Assembly (NCBI GenBank): GCA_019775845.1
Contig: JADQAV010000001.1
Location: 430,970 to 494,969 of the forward strand
Length of the DNA: 64,000 bases
Direction of reading: 5' to 3'
Source: Myrmaecium sp. VS I D KN 1
Lineage: Eukaryota > Ascomycota > Dothideomycetes > Valsariales > Valsariaceae
Positions 35,701 to 47,690 of the stretch are shown piece after piece; position 1 is the stretch's first letter; the number at the start of each line of letters is the position of its first letter. The notes under the pieces are model-generated. The model saw only the letters and a list, made by a program, of their open reading frames with translations, did no database searches and was not told where the DNA came from. Position numbers and translations under genes: made by a program.

Positions 35701-36625
35701 CAACGGTGCCACTACTACTGGCAAGCGAAAACTCCGGGTCTTCACAGTTGCCTGGTGTACTGTAGACAACAACACAAGACGACGACTGGAAAGGAAAAGA
35801 AAAGGAAAGAAAACCAAGTCGACCTTTGTTAACTACCGTGTCGCGTAGTGGAGAGGTTATTGAAGATCTACCTACTTCAAGCCGTCACCCTCTCAGCACA
35901 CGCAGGGAGAGGAGAAACGCCGGTAGCTGACAGCTCACTACTGCAAAGGAAAGGAAAGCGAGTGTAGCGGTGACAGCGGGCGGACAGGGCAGCAAAGACC
36001 CAGACGCCAGACGACGGTTGGGCGGGCGCAGCAGCAGCAAGGCTTGCAAGGCTTGCAAGGCAAATAATATTCCATCGTGCGGATCCCGGCCTGAGAGAAT
36101 TCGGAAACCCCTAGACCCGATTCGCGCACTAGCGGGACCCGACCGACACGCCCAGCACCTGCATCAGCAAAGAAAGTACACCAACACCAGGAACACAACC
36201 TACTGCTTCATCTTTTTTCCTCTCCTCCATCCCCGTCCGTCCTCCCTCCTCACTCTCCCTCGACCTCCTACTCCAGCGGCAGTCGTGCTTCACGTTCGGT
36301 ACGTACCTCCCTCACCCTTCCCTTCTCCCTCGCCCCTGTCCGCTGAGTGTGGCGCGCCGGGCGCTGCCAACGCATCCTGGCCCGTCCCCTTTTTCGCCCT
36401 GTTCCCTCCTGGGCTGGGCATCCGCACAGCGCGTCAGCATCTTTCCTCTCGAGTCCTACACACATCCTCCTTCACGCACAGCACGCTGACCGAACCTCCT
36501 GTAGTTGTCGCAACAGCATTGACCCCTGCGTGATCCGGCGACCCAAGCTTGGATCGTGCCTGTCCAGCTCCCGCCGTCGTCTTCCACTGTACATCCTCCG
36601 CCCTCACGGCTGATTTGGACGGCGT

Positions 36626-38345
<1,720 letters not shown>

Positions 38346-40109
38346 CGCCATCAAACTCTTCGATCTTACCTGTAACTGTATGCATAGTTCAGCGCGCAAA
38401 TCGCTTTGGTGTTGGTGTGGCAGAGGCTATACCCTTTCAATTTCCGCCCTTTGAAAAAGCACCGCCGTTCCCAATCTTTCCTGTGGGCAGTCTGAGGGGA
38501 TCTCTTACATGAAGTCGCGTGCATTGTTTCCGGGAGGTTTCGGCGGTTGGGTGTGGATGTCGCTTCTGGGTTCGCTATTTGGTGTTTCTGCTCTGGTTAT
38601 CTCTCTCTCCCTCTCCCTTTACCTCTCTCTCTATCTCTCTCTCTCACTTTGCAAAATCGTAGGCTTGTCATACTGAGGTGGATCGGTCGAAGGACTTTTC
38701 ATTTGTGTTATTTTCCTTGCTTTGGGCTGGGGTCTCCTTTTTCTTTCCTCTTTTACTTGTGCGGCGTCCTGATCAGAAGTGTGCGAAGGGCGTCCGGAGG
38801 AATCGTGCTGTTTGTGCTTCTCTCTCCTTTACCACCGGTACCGATTTTGGTTCTTCCGGGTCCTGGGTTCATTGCACATTTCTATCAAAACTAATAGATT
38901 CGAATACAAATTAATTTGGCCTCAACACGACGTTCCTTTTCTTCTTTTTTTTTTTTTTGTCTGAGTACCTAAGCAGGCCCCGGAGTGCCGTTTCGGGACG
39001 GGGTTCAGGTTACGGTTTCCTGTTGGGTTGTGCCCCACGCGATAAATACCGGATCGGGAGCCAGCAGAGTGACAGGCGCTTGAGAGAGTGGTGGGCAGTA
39101 CCTGGTAGTAGTAGGTACCTAGATAGTTACCTTACCTAAGTATGTACTCTGGTACACATGCGGGTATTATCATCATCATGCATGAGGTGTGCTTATGCAC
39201 GAGGCTGATCCCGGAGTGCAGCAGCTGTGAACGACTCCCGAACAGACACCACTGCAGGTAAATAGAGGAACGGATGATATGGAGGTGTGGACGGAAGAAG
39301 GGATCTTATAAGGTAAGGTAACTTAGTTATAGAAGGCAGGTACTATATTCATATGTCAGTGGTGTTATGGGCAATAAGGTAGTCCCTGGTTCCGCAGCTG
39401 AAGGTACTTGACCTGCTGTAACTAGTACCTATGGCGTACTGGCACTCTGAAGAAGAAAAAGAAGACGAGGACGATCCAGTAAATATGTATGTAATATGTA
39501 CCTGAAAGTGCTGCTATTCTTAACTACTACAGTAGTATTTACTCGGCCTGACAAACCCCCCACCATCACCACCACCACCACCACTACCAACCACTCGAGA
39601 ACGAGCGACCGGTCGCCCCAGCCCAGCTCCGCCCCCCTCCGCGCCGCGCCCACCACTCCCCCCCCTCTCTCTCTCTCTCAGCTCCAGTTCACTTCCACGT
39701 TCCCTTCCCTCACCCTTCCAGTCTCCTCTTCCTTCACTAAGTTAACCCCCCTCCGGGTGTGATCCGTGTTCCTTGCAGATCTTGAGCCTGCTGCGCGCGG
39801 CGTCCATGAACCTGAACCTTCGCTGCACTCACACCGGCCTTCGACGAGCCCCGACACCCTTGCCCTTTCCCTTTTCCAACTCGCCAAGCGACGCCTTCGG
39901 TGGAGCTTTGCATCATCGCCCGCCGGCTCCCAATCTCACGGCCAACTCGGTCCAACCAACGACACGAGCTGCACACGTACAGCTTGCAACTTCCACTCCT
40001 ATCCCGACCTCTCCAACATCATCTTATCCTTCACCTCCGCCACCGCTACGCTCGCTTTCTTCGTCGTCAACTTCGTTCGCTGCACCCTCCGCAGCACAGC
40101 TAGCTCACC
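38346..40109. other. Spacer between the C2H2 factor and epsin
   Basis: The 3' flank contains CT repeats (38601-38645) and a T-run near 38945. Repeated GTAGGTACCTAG/TTACCTTACC motifs lie at 39095-39140 and 39310-39430. An ACC repeat (about 39560-39590) and a CT-rich leader precede epsin. The open frame at 39773-40474 runs through the leader and does not match epsin's frame; it is not a gene. Confidence 0.5.
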
Positions 40110-42072
40110 ATGTCCAAAGTCGTCCGCAGCGTCAAGAATGTCACCAAAGGTTATTCGGCCGTCGAGATCAAGGTGCGCAATGGTATGTGCAACCGGCGCA
40201 GTCTCCCGTGGTCCCTCCGCTCACCGAACCAGCAACCAGCAACGATCCTTGGGGCCCTGTGGGTTCCGACATGGCCGAGATCGCTCAGATGACTTTCAAC
40301 AGGCAAGTCCCTTCCAGGGGTGAGGCTGGTGGAAGGCCACCGCTCCTTTCCGCCCTCGCAGGTTACGCGTTCATCCTCGCTGACGATGCCGCAGCTCAAC
40401 GGATTTCTACCAGATCATGGACATGCTGGATAAACGGCTCAACGATAAGGGCAAGAATTGGCGCCACGTCCTGAAGTCCCTGAAGGTGCTCGACTACTGC
40501 CTCCACGAGGGCTCCGAGCTCGTCGTAACGTGGGCGCGCAAGAACATATACATCATCAAGACCCTGCGAGAGTTCCAGTATATCGACGAGGACGGTCGGG
40601 ACGTGGGGCAGAATGGTAATGATGCAACGCCCCCCTGTTGCGACCCGGCGCATATCCGCTGACCTGACATCGCAGTACGGGTTTCGGCAAAAGAACTCAC
40701 ATCGCTCATTATGGACGAGGAAAGGTTGCGTGCCGAGAGAGCCGACCGGAAATCCTGGAAGTCGCGAGTCACTGGCATCGAAGAGTTCGGACATCACGGG
40801 CCCATCGGCGAGCAATCGACCCGACCGCGCCAGAGGGAACGCAGCAGACGACAGGAGGATGATGATTTGGAGTTCAAGCTTGCGCTGGAAGCTAGCCGGA
40901 ACGAAGCGGAGGAGGAACGCAAGAGACGGGAGAGGAACGCCAGCCGTCCTGAAGACGATGACGACTTGGCTAAAGCGATCAAGCTTAGCAAAGAGGAGGA
41001 GGAACTCCGTCGTAAAGAGCTGGAAGAAACCAACGCGGCCGCATTATTTGATGATACCCCGGCACAGCCTGCCATCCAGCAGCCTACTGGCTTCAACCAG
41101 GGATACCAGCAACAAGCAACAGTTGACTTCTTTGGAAATATCGTGGACCCTCAGCAGCAGCAGACGACTGGCTTCCTCAACAATGCGTATGCTCAGCCTA
41201 CTGGGATGCTGCAGCAGCAGCCGACCGGTTTTCAGAACGGTTATGGGGGTTATGGCTACCAACAGCAACCGCAGCAGACCGGCTTCGACCAGTATGGGCA
41301 ACAACAGCAATATCTGCAGCCGCAACTGACCGCTTTCAACATGAACAACCCATACAGCCAACCACAGCAACCGATGAACGGCTTTGGGGATTTCGGGCAA
41401 TTACAGCAGCAGCAACAACCGCAAATCGCAGAGCAGAACACCCTGCAGCCTGGCAGTCACAACCCCTGGGCTTCCAATAACCAGCAAACGCAAGAGTCCC
41501 TGATGCCGCAGCCCACGGGCTCGAACAACCCTTTCGCGTCCAACCGGCCTTCTAGCGCGCAGCCGACGTTCGGTCGTACCCCGACACTGAGTACGCTCCA
41601 GGAACAGAAGACGCAGACTCAATTCAACAACCAATCATCTTTTACCCCGTCCGTCAGTTTCTCCTCCCAACCGACCACGCCTCAGAAGGAGCAGAACCCC
41701 CATCACGCCCACCTCAATGCCCTGCTCGCGAATGGCGAAGGCCAGGACACGTTCGGCAACGTCGGCAATCTCCGCATCCCCGCCCAGCACACGGCGCCGG
41801 GCACCTTCGTCAACTCGGCCGGCGCGGGTCTGGGCCGGTTGAATGCGTCCGCAACGGGCAACAACCCCTTCCTGAACTCGCAGTTCACCGGCGTGCCGCA
41901 GCAGACCGGCTTCGGGCAGCAGCAGAACCGGATGATGGCGGCGCAGACCGGGGGTGCCTTCGCCAACCCGTACGGAGGAGGCAGCAACCCATTCGGGGGA
42001 ATGCACCAACAACAGCAACAGCAGCAACAACAGCAGCAAAATGCCGGGCAAGGAAGCTTGATAGATCTCTGA
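40110..42072 (+). CDS. Epsin, endocytic clathrin adaptor (ENTH domain)
   Basis: The product binds PtdIns(4,5)P2 and ubiquitinated cargo during clathrin-mediated endocytosis. Exons 40110-40182, 40233-40302, 40395-40615 and 40676-42072 give 586 residues. The second intron uses a GC-AG pair (GCAAGT donor at 40303); the joined peptide AQMTFN-SSTDFYQIMDMLDKR matches the family. The ENTH domain covers about 5-145. Two ubiquitin-interacting motifs lie at about 182-198 (EDDDLEFKLALEAS) and 214-230 (EDDDDLAKAIKLSKE). A Gln-rich tail with recurrent PTGF/QTGF motifs follows, then three NPF motifs that bind EH domains, a C-terminal Gln run, and a terminal clathrin box LIDL. All modules of a functional epsin are present. 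Confidence 0.96.
40303..40394 (+). other. GC-AG intron in epsin
   Basis: The donor is AG/GCAAGT and the acceptor GCCGCAG. No GT donor nearby restores the conserved ENTH sequence. GC-AG introns are a minor class in fungi and otherwise have strong donor consensus, as here. Confidence 0.8.
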
Positions 42073-42903
42073 TTGTCTTTCGTTCGTTCTTATTTTTACC
42101 TTCCACCCTTTCTCTTCTTCGCAGCAAGTGGAAGTGAAGGTCTCGCATGGCAGTATGCTTGATCGCCTGCTTTTTTTGGAACTATGGATCCTTCTCTTCA
42201 TCGTTCATCGTCTCCATTTATACTCTTTTCATCTTTCCTTGCTTTTTCCTTTTCTTTGTTTTTTTCTCATCACCTTGGTATACCAAGCTCGTTCCGTTGA
42301 CTTGTAGCTTTTCCCGTGTAGGGTAGGGTGTAGGGGAAGGGGGATAGGGTGGGGGTGTGTGGGTGGGGGTGAACAAATCCGATCTGTTTTCGCTGGGCTG
42401 GCACTGGTTCTTCATTTGTTCTTTTGTTTTCCTGTTTTGGAAATGGGATGGGTAGGGGGTTTGTTTTTTATTTCTTTTCTTTTTTTGTTATTCAAATGTT
42501 ATGGTGGAGTGTTGTTTACATCTTTCTTCTTCTCTCTCGCGCGCTCTGCTGTTTCCCTTGTTGTCCCCTTGGGATCCGAGTCCATTCTCACACATACACA
42601 CACATACGCAGACGCAGACGCATCGTTTTGATACTGACTATACTACTATATAACGCTCCTCGGATTTCTGACCTCAACGTCCCGTCCTCGATTGACCGCT
42701 CGGCGTCGCCTGGTTCTTTTTTCTTCCACTGTTCTATCTATTACATTCTATCGCGACTGAATTTCATCCTATGCTTCCTCTGGTCCTCGTGCAGGATCAG
42801 GGTAAAGGAGATACACTCCGCAACGTGGGAAAAGACCTGGGTACGCACTTCCCTTATATCATCCTAGGCGCTCGAGATCTTTACCGCGTGACCAACCATC
42901 ACA
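42073..42903. other. Convergent 3' flanks of epsin and the minus-strand gene
   Basis: T-rich sequence with a G-run cluster at 42321-42369. No gene. Both neighbouring transcripts probably end here. Confidence 0.5.
42321..42369 (+). other. Potential G-quadruplex motif at a convergent gene junction
   Basis: Seven or more runs of three to five G with short loops (GGGTAGGG, GTAGGGGAAGGGGG, ATAGGG, TGGGGG, GGGTGGGGG) satisfy the G-quadruplex rule. The position lies between two convergent genes, where G-rich pause sites can help termination; that role is inference. Confidence 0.55.
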
Positions 42904-44138
42904 TCACCGCTTCCCATCCAAGTCCACCATCTCGAGCACCAGTCCACTTCCCTCTAATGGAGACGACGCATCGTCCCCGGACGGTGCGTCTGATGCGGCG
43001 CCGTCCGACCGCGCTCTCGTCGAGTCCACACATGTTTCCACTTCGGACCCGGCGTCCGACTGCGTTCGTGATGGCTCCTGCCGCGCGGGATCTGAGCTTG
43101 GCGTCTTATCGTCTGTGCCGCTTCGGATGGGCAGGCTTCCCCACTGATGGACCGGGTGCTGGGCTTCGCTCTCTGAGACTGGATTATCCGGCTCGGCATC
43201 TGGTTCGACACCTGCGTCGTCGCCTACGCTGACAGAAGGATGCTGAAGATCTCCACTCTGCACCGGGTCTTGTTCTACTTCCTTCTCTCCCGAGCTGAGC
43301 GATGCGACCGAGGCCGTCTTGTCCTCGCCATTTGCCATCGTCCCGGACCCTTCCGTCTCCGCCGCCGCCGCCGTCGTCGTCCTAACCGTCGTCTGATCGT
43401 CCTGCCGGGCGGTCGCCTCCTTCTTCCACCGAATCTCCCGGCGCCAGAGCTCGACCTCGAGGACGCGGGTGCCGGGGGGCACCTTGCCGGCGAGGCCGTC
43501 GTCGTCGCGGTCGAAGCGGAGGGCCCAGACGCCCGCGGCCTCCTGGACGGCCACCCAGCCCTCCCAGCCCTCGAAGGTGAGCCGACGGTCCTGGCGGGTG
43601 CAGTCGAAGGGGCCCGTCAGGTGGGCGTCGGCGGCCGCGCGCACGCCGTACCGCGCCTCGTGCGTCGTCGCGTCGATGTAGATCCAGTTTAGGATCGGGG
43701 CGAGGGGCGTGATGGTCGAGACGAGGCCTTCGTAGGCGGCGTCGGGGTAGGGGAGGTAGTAGCCGGCGTACGGGTGGCCGGAGGGCTCCCCGTTGCTTGC
43801 GGTGCTGGTGTCGATGTAAAGCTAGAGTGAGGAGGGCATGAGCTAAGGATGCGCTGTGTACCGGTGACGGCGCATGGGAAGGAGGGAGAGGGAGGAGGAT
43901 GGAAGTGAAGGGGAAGGGGGGAAGAGAGGGGGCAGCGAACCTTCCCATCCCGCAACACGATCGGACGGCCGTCGAGCTCGGCGCGGTGGACGGACGGTTT
44001 CACGCAGGTGGCGACGAGACTGCAGCGACGGGCGCGGTGCTCCTCGCGTTTCTCTTTCGCCTGGCCTTGCCGGATCGACTCCTGCGTGCCGAGGAGGGCG
44101 GGGGTGGCGGTCAAGGCGACCAGGAGAGAGAGCACCAT
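42904..44138 (-). CDS. Conserved fungal membrane-anchored protein of unknown function
   Basis: On the minus strand, exons 44138-43941 and 43821-42904 give 371 residues; the donor GTTCGC is weak but the acceptor CTCTAG and the restored sequence GRPIVLRDGK-LYIDTSTAS are convincing. The first 17 residues (MVLSLLVALTATPALLG) form a signal anchor. Residues 50-190 look folded, with HPYAGYYLPYPD, LNWIYIDATTHEARYG, GPFDCT and FEGWEGWVAVQE, ending in VLEVELWRREIRWKKE. This layout matches a group of uncharacterised ascomycete proteins I recall with the same motifs; no function is known to me. The C-terminal 170 residues are acidic, Ser/Asp-rich and probably disordered. Confidence 0.8.
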
Positions 44139-45574
44139 GGTGGAGACGAGGACGAGGACGAGGACGAGGACGAGAGCGCAGCATTCGCACAGCTGGCTTG
44201 GAAAATGGACTGGGACGATGGGAAGGCGGCGGTTCGACGTGAAACTGATGGGGGGCACGTGGGGAGGGCTCGGGAACAGATGAGGAGGGAAAGGACGCAA
44301 CGGAACAGGGTTTGGGATGAATGAGCGGATGAATGGAAGGATGGAGAGACATTGAGGATGCGATGCGATGCGCTGCTGCTCTGCGCGGTGCTAACTGTTC
44401 AAGGCGACACAGAGACCAGACGGAGTGGGGACGACCGGCCAATATAGCATCCGGTGAGCATGGGGACGGTTCGCGGAGAAGAGTGGGGGGAAGAAGCAGA
44501 ATGACCTTGCAGAAGATCAAACAAAACCTGCTGGGTGTGAACTCGTCATGCTCCAGTCTTGCAATCTGTCTTCTCTTCCTCTCTGACTCCTCCGTGTGCG
44601 ATCTTGGCCACGCAATCACGGCGTGTTCCGGGATCGAGGTTCGTATGCTGTCAAGCCATTCCAAGGGAAGAGGAGGAGCATGATGCGGACATGTTGCGAT
44701 GCGTGCGATGGGGAGGAAACAGAAGCAGAGGTGAAAGGAGAAGAAAAAAGTGAGGTGAGGCTCACGCCATCGGCGGGAATGGAGGACGAGGACGTGTGAG
44801 CTGGTCGCTGTCGGGACACCGGTCGTCCAGGTTGTGTCACCGGGTATGGGGGTGGTGGTGGGAGGAAAGGCGGAGAGAGGAGAAGAGTGGAGGAGAGTGG
44901 AGGACGACGGGTGTGCAACACGACGAGGCCAAGTGCCCAGGATCGAACGGGAGTTGTGTCTGTACCGGCGTGGGGAGGAGGCGCGTTCAGGGGACAGACA
45001 GCCTCTGTACTCCCCGAAACCTGCGCCCAGCAAGCATATTCGGTACTATACACTCTCCCCCAAACACTGTGGCTGTCCTTTCTCGCCGACGTACCTTTTG
45101 CATCTGCTCGACTCGCACGCCACAGCTCCGATGGAACGATACCTCGCCGGACAGGAATCCGTTGCTGTTTCAGGGAAAGATTTTTATTTCCGTACACCTC
45201 CCGTTGGCGTCCAAAATCTACGGACACAGGAGAGCAGCCATGCTTCCCGGATGCATGTCCGAGGTCGTGCACAAACTCCACTCACTCCCTTTCCCTCTAT
45301 CCTTCCCAAGCCCATGTATGGTACGCTCGGGGGAAAGGAGGATCCAAGCCGGCGGAGCAGGATACCAAGGAGCGCGTCCCAAGGAGAGCAAGTTGTCCAT
45401 CGTCGGGTCGAGAAATGAATATTTAAAGGCTCGCTCTGGAACGAGCTCCATCTCCTTCAGCATCGATCAGATCCACGCAAACAAGGCCACCACCTCGCAA
45501 AAGACAGAAGAATTTCAGACTCACCAGCCGCTCCTCAATCCGCTCGTCCCAAGACCCTTTCAAAGCAGTCCATC
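44139..45574. promoter_or_regulatory. Divergent spacer between the minus-strand membrane protein and the 102-residue protein
   Basis: 1.4 kb of purine-rich sequence with GAGG and GACGAGGAC tracts (44138-44172). Several overlapping open frames (for example 44796-45800) are products of GC skew and overlap the small gene in another frame. No gene or RNA was recognised. Confidence 0.45.
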
Positions 45575-45952
45575 ATGTCTTCCCCGTGAGAAACCCAGCC
45601 CTCCCTGCTTGCTGTCATGCCGAGATCCTCATGTTAACGTCCTTCTTCATCCAGTCAGCCTGCCGTCTCCACGTCCAAGCCCGCCTACGCTTCGTCGTCC
45701 TCCGATTCTGATGCCCAGGCGCGCGGCTCTCGCAAGCCCAACGCGGTCGCTTCCATGCCGCTCAGCACTCTCCCCCACCCGGCGTCGTCGACGGGCCTGA
45801 ACCAGCCTGCCGGTCAATTGCTGCGCGGCGCCGTTGATGAGGACGGCAAGGCCAAGGACGCAGCCTTGCTGCTTGGCATCAAGCTTGACCTCGAAGCGGA
45901 GGTCCACTTGACTGCACGTGTCAGGGGTGACATCACCATCGGCCTTTACTAG
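45575..45952 (+). CDS. Small conserved-looking protein of unknown function
   Basis: Exons 45575-45585 and 45655-45952 give 102 residues; the first exon is only 11 nt (MSSP, last codon split). The first 45 residues are Ser/Ala/Pro-rich and probably disordered. The C-terminal half (GQLLRGAVDEDGKAKDAALL, then LGIKLDLEAEVHLTARVRGD and ITIGLY) alternates hydrophobic and charged residues and looks like paired beta strands. I recall similar small ascomycete proteins with this ending but know of no assigned role. The very short first exon resembles that of the WBP2-like gene. Confidence 0.72.
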
Positions 45953-47651
45953 GCGCAGAATGAACTGGCGATTGAGGATGATTGGACATTGCGTGGGGGC
46001 GAATTTTGACACAATCAGAAAACGAAGAAGCGAAGTTGGATTCCAAATTGAAGGCTGAGCCATGATATTATGATGATTTTGAATGGAAGCTAAGGCTTGT
46101 TTTACATGACCTCAATGCTATGACTTACCTTATTCATTCAAGAGAACGCTGCAAGTGTCATGTGTGGATGACAAGCGGACTATGACCCTGTAAAGCCTGA
46201 GCTTGTTAGCTTTTGAGCCTTCGAAGCAATAAAACGAACAAGAATGGAACAAGTGAAGAATATCAGTACAAAGGCCCGGTCAAGGGCCATCTCATCAATG
46301 CCAACTTGTGGCTATGTCGACCGTCGTGAGATTGAAAAATTTGTTCATCATTGAAAGATAAACGAGGGAAAAGGAAAGAGCAGGTGGACTAACATACCAT
46401 TAATGGGCTGCCATGGCGAAATTGATATTGCATATTGGCTGTGATTCTTTACAGGAATTAGCCTTTGCCATTTCAATAGGCTCATGAACTCATGAGATGA
46501 TGTTCGGGTTCAGTAGGGACAGTCTCGTCTTTGCAACGGTCAAGAAGCTTGGACATATGCTTGTCTTTGGTAAAGTCGGATCATCATGCGGAGCGAAGAG
46601 TGGTTCGTGCCGAAGACATACAATTTGATGCTTACGGTAATCATGAACAACTGCGAGGTGCTTGATTCTAGGCAACGGATACTATTCATGGTTAGTAAGA
46701 TAACCTTAGAAATTTTGATGTTTGAGAAATAGCAAGATGGGGCAGGTCAGTGTTGCATGAATGGTAAAAAAAAAGATGTTATCTGCATCGAAAACTCGAA
46801 TCAGACTCGTCATCTAAAGGGATCATCATATCGGTGCAAGTGTGCTGAGTTCAAGAGAAAGACATACTTGACCGCGCAAGTGGATCGTGTGGCCACTGTG
46901 GGTACAAACCTGTTGGCTACACTCTTAGCGTTGGGCTCCATGATATCCACGCCAAATGATATGGTAGGTATGGTGATCAGTGGGCGAGGTTTTCTAGGCC
47001 TGCCACAAAAGGGCATATCCTTCATTCGAGTCGGAGCCCAGTGCCATTCATCCTCTCAACAGCCGGATGGGGGGGTGTAGAGAGGCCTTCGTACCATTGA
47101 GTGTGCCCTTCTGCCGAAATGCTGTGTTCCATTAGCACATCCGTCTACACAAGATGTCTTGAGATGTAATTCAGAAGGATTGCTATCAGACAACAGCCTA
47201 TTGGTATCGCCAGCGACCCGAAGGTCTCGGTCGGTAATTTCCAGCGTACAAAAGTACAAAGGATCATCATGTAATGTTGGGGGTGGTAAAGCAGTAGGGG
47301 AAGAGCAACTTACGCAGAAGTGAGAGACGCGTCGCACCGAGGGCCTGCCGTGAATTACGGGAGAACCGCTCGGCGGACGCGGAGTAGTAAGAAGTCGCGC
47401 GGCGCCTCTGCTGAGGGGCCCAGGACAGTTACATGGGTACTAAAACTTTTGAAAACGTCAGCAAAGATCCCAGGAGCAGTTTTGTAGTTTGCAAAGTGCC
47501 CTTTGTGGTGATAATTTCAGACTGACGTGCTTGCATTCGGAGTTTCATGTCTCCGTAGAGATCAAAGACTCTAGTTTATGCGGTATGACAAATCATCCTA
47601 GAGGACGGGAAGGGAAGTGAGAGAGGGAAAAGAACATACCATAGATGACTG

Positions 47652-47690
47652 GTAGCAGCATTTCAGGACATGGTGGTGAAATGCTGCTAC
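47652..47690. repeat. Perfect 14-bp inverted repeat (hairpin)
   Basis: The arms 47652-47665 (GTAGCAGCATTTCA) and 47677-47690 (TGAAATGCTGCTAC) are exact reverse complements around an 11-base loop. With one bulged G at 47651 the stem extends three more pairs (ACT/AGT). No flanking ORF, target-site duplication or transposase was seen. Confidence 0.85.

Larger units (their letters stand above)
30905..36625. other. 5.7-kb gene-free region with microsatellites, upstream of the C2H2 factor
   Basis: No frame here resembles a protein. I see AT- and T-rich flank after the complex I gene, then many low-complexity tracts: GATG repeats near 31238-31258, CCATG and GCTGC arrays at 31715-31760, GACGGT repeats near 31801-31835, CGTCGTGGTCGT-like repeats near 32158-32200, TAGGTAC/GTAGGTA motifs around 32400-32480, a G-run cluster at 32694-32716, and a CCCG array near 34540-34560. 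The right end (36170-36620) is C/T-rich and is probably the long leader of the C2H2 gene. A long regulatory region, one or more noncoding RNAs, or an unrecognised fast-evolving gene are all possible. Confidence 0.5.
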
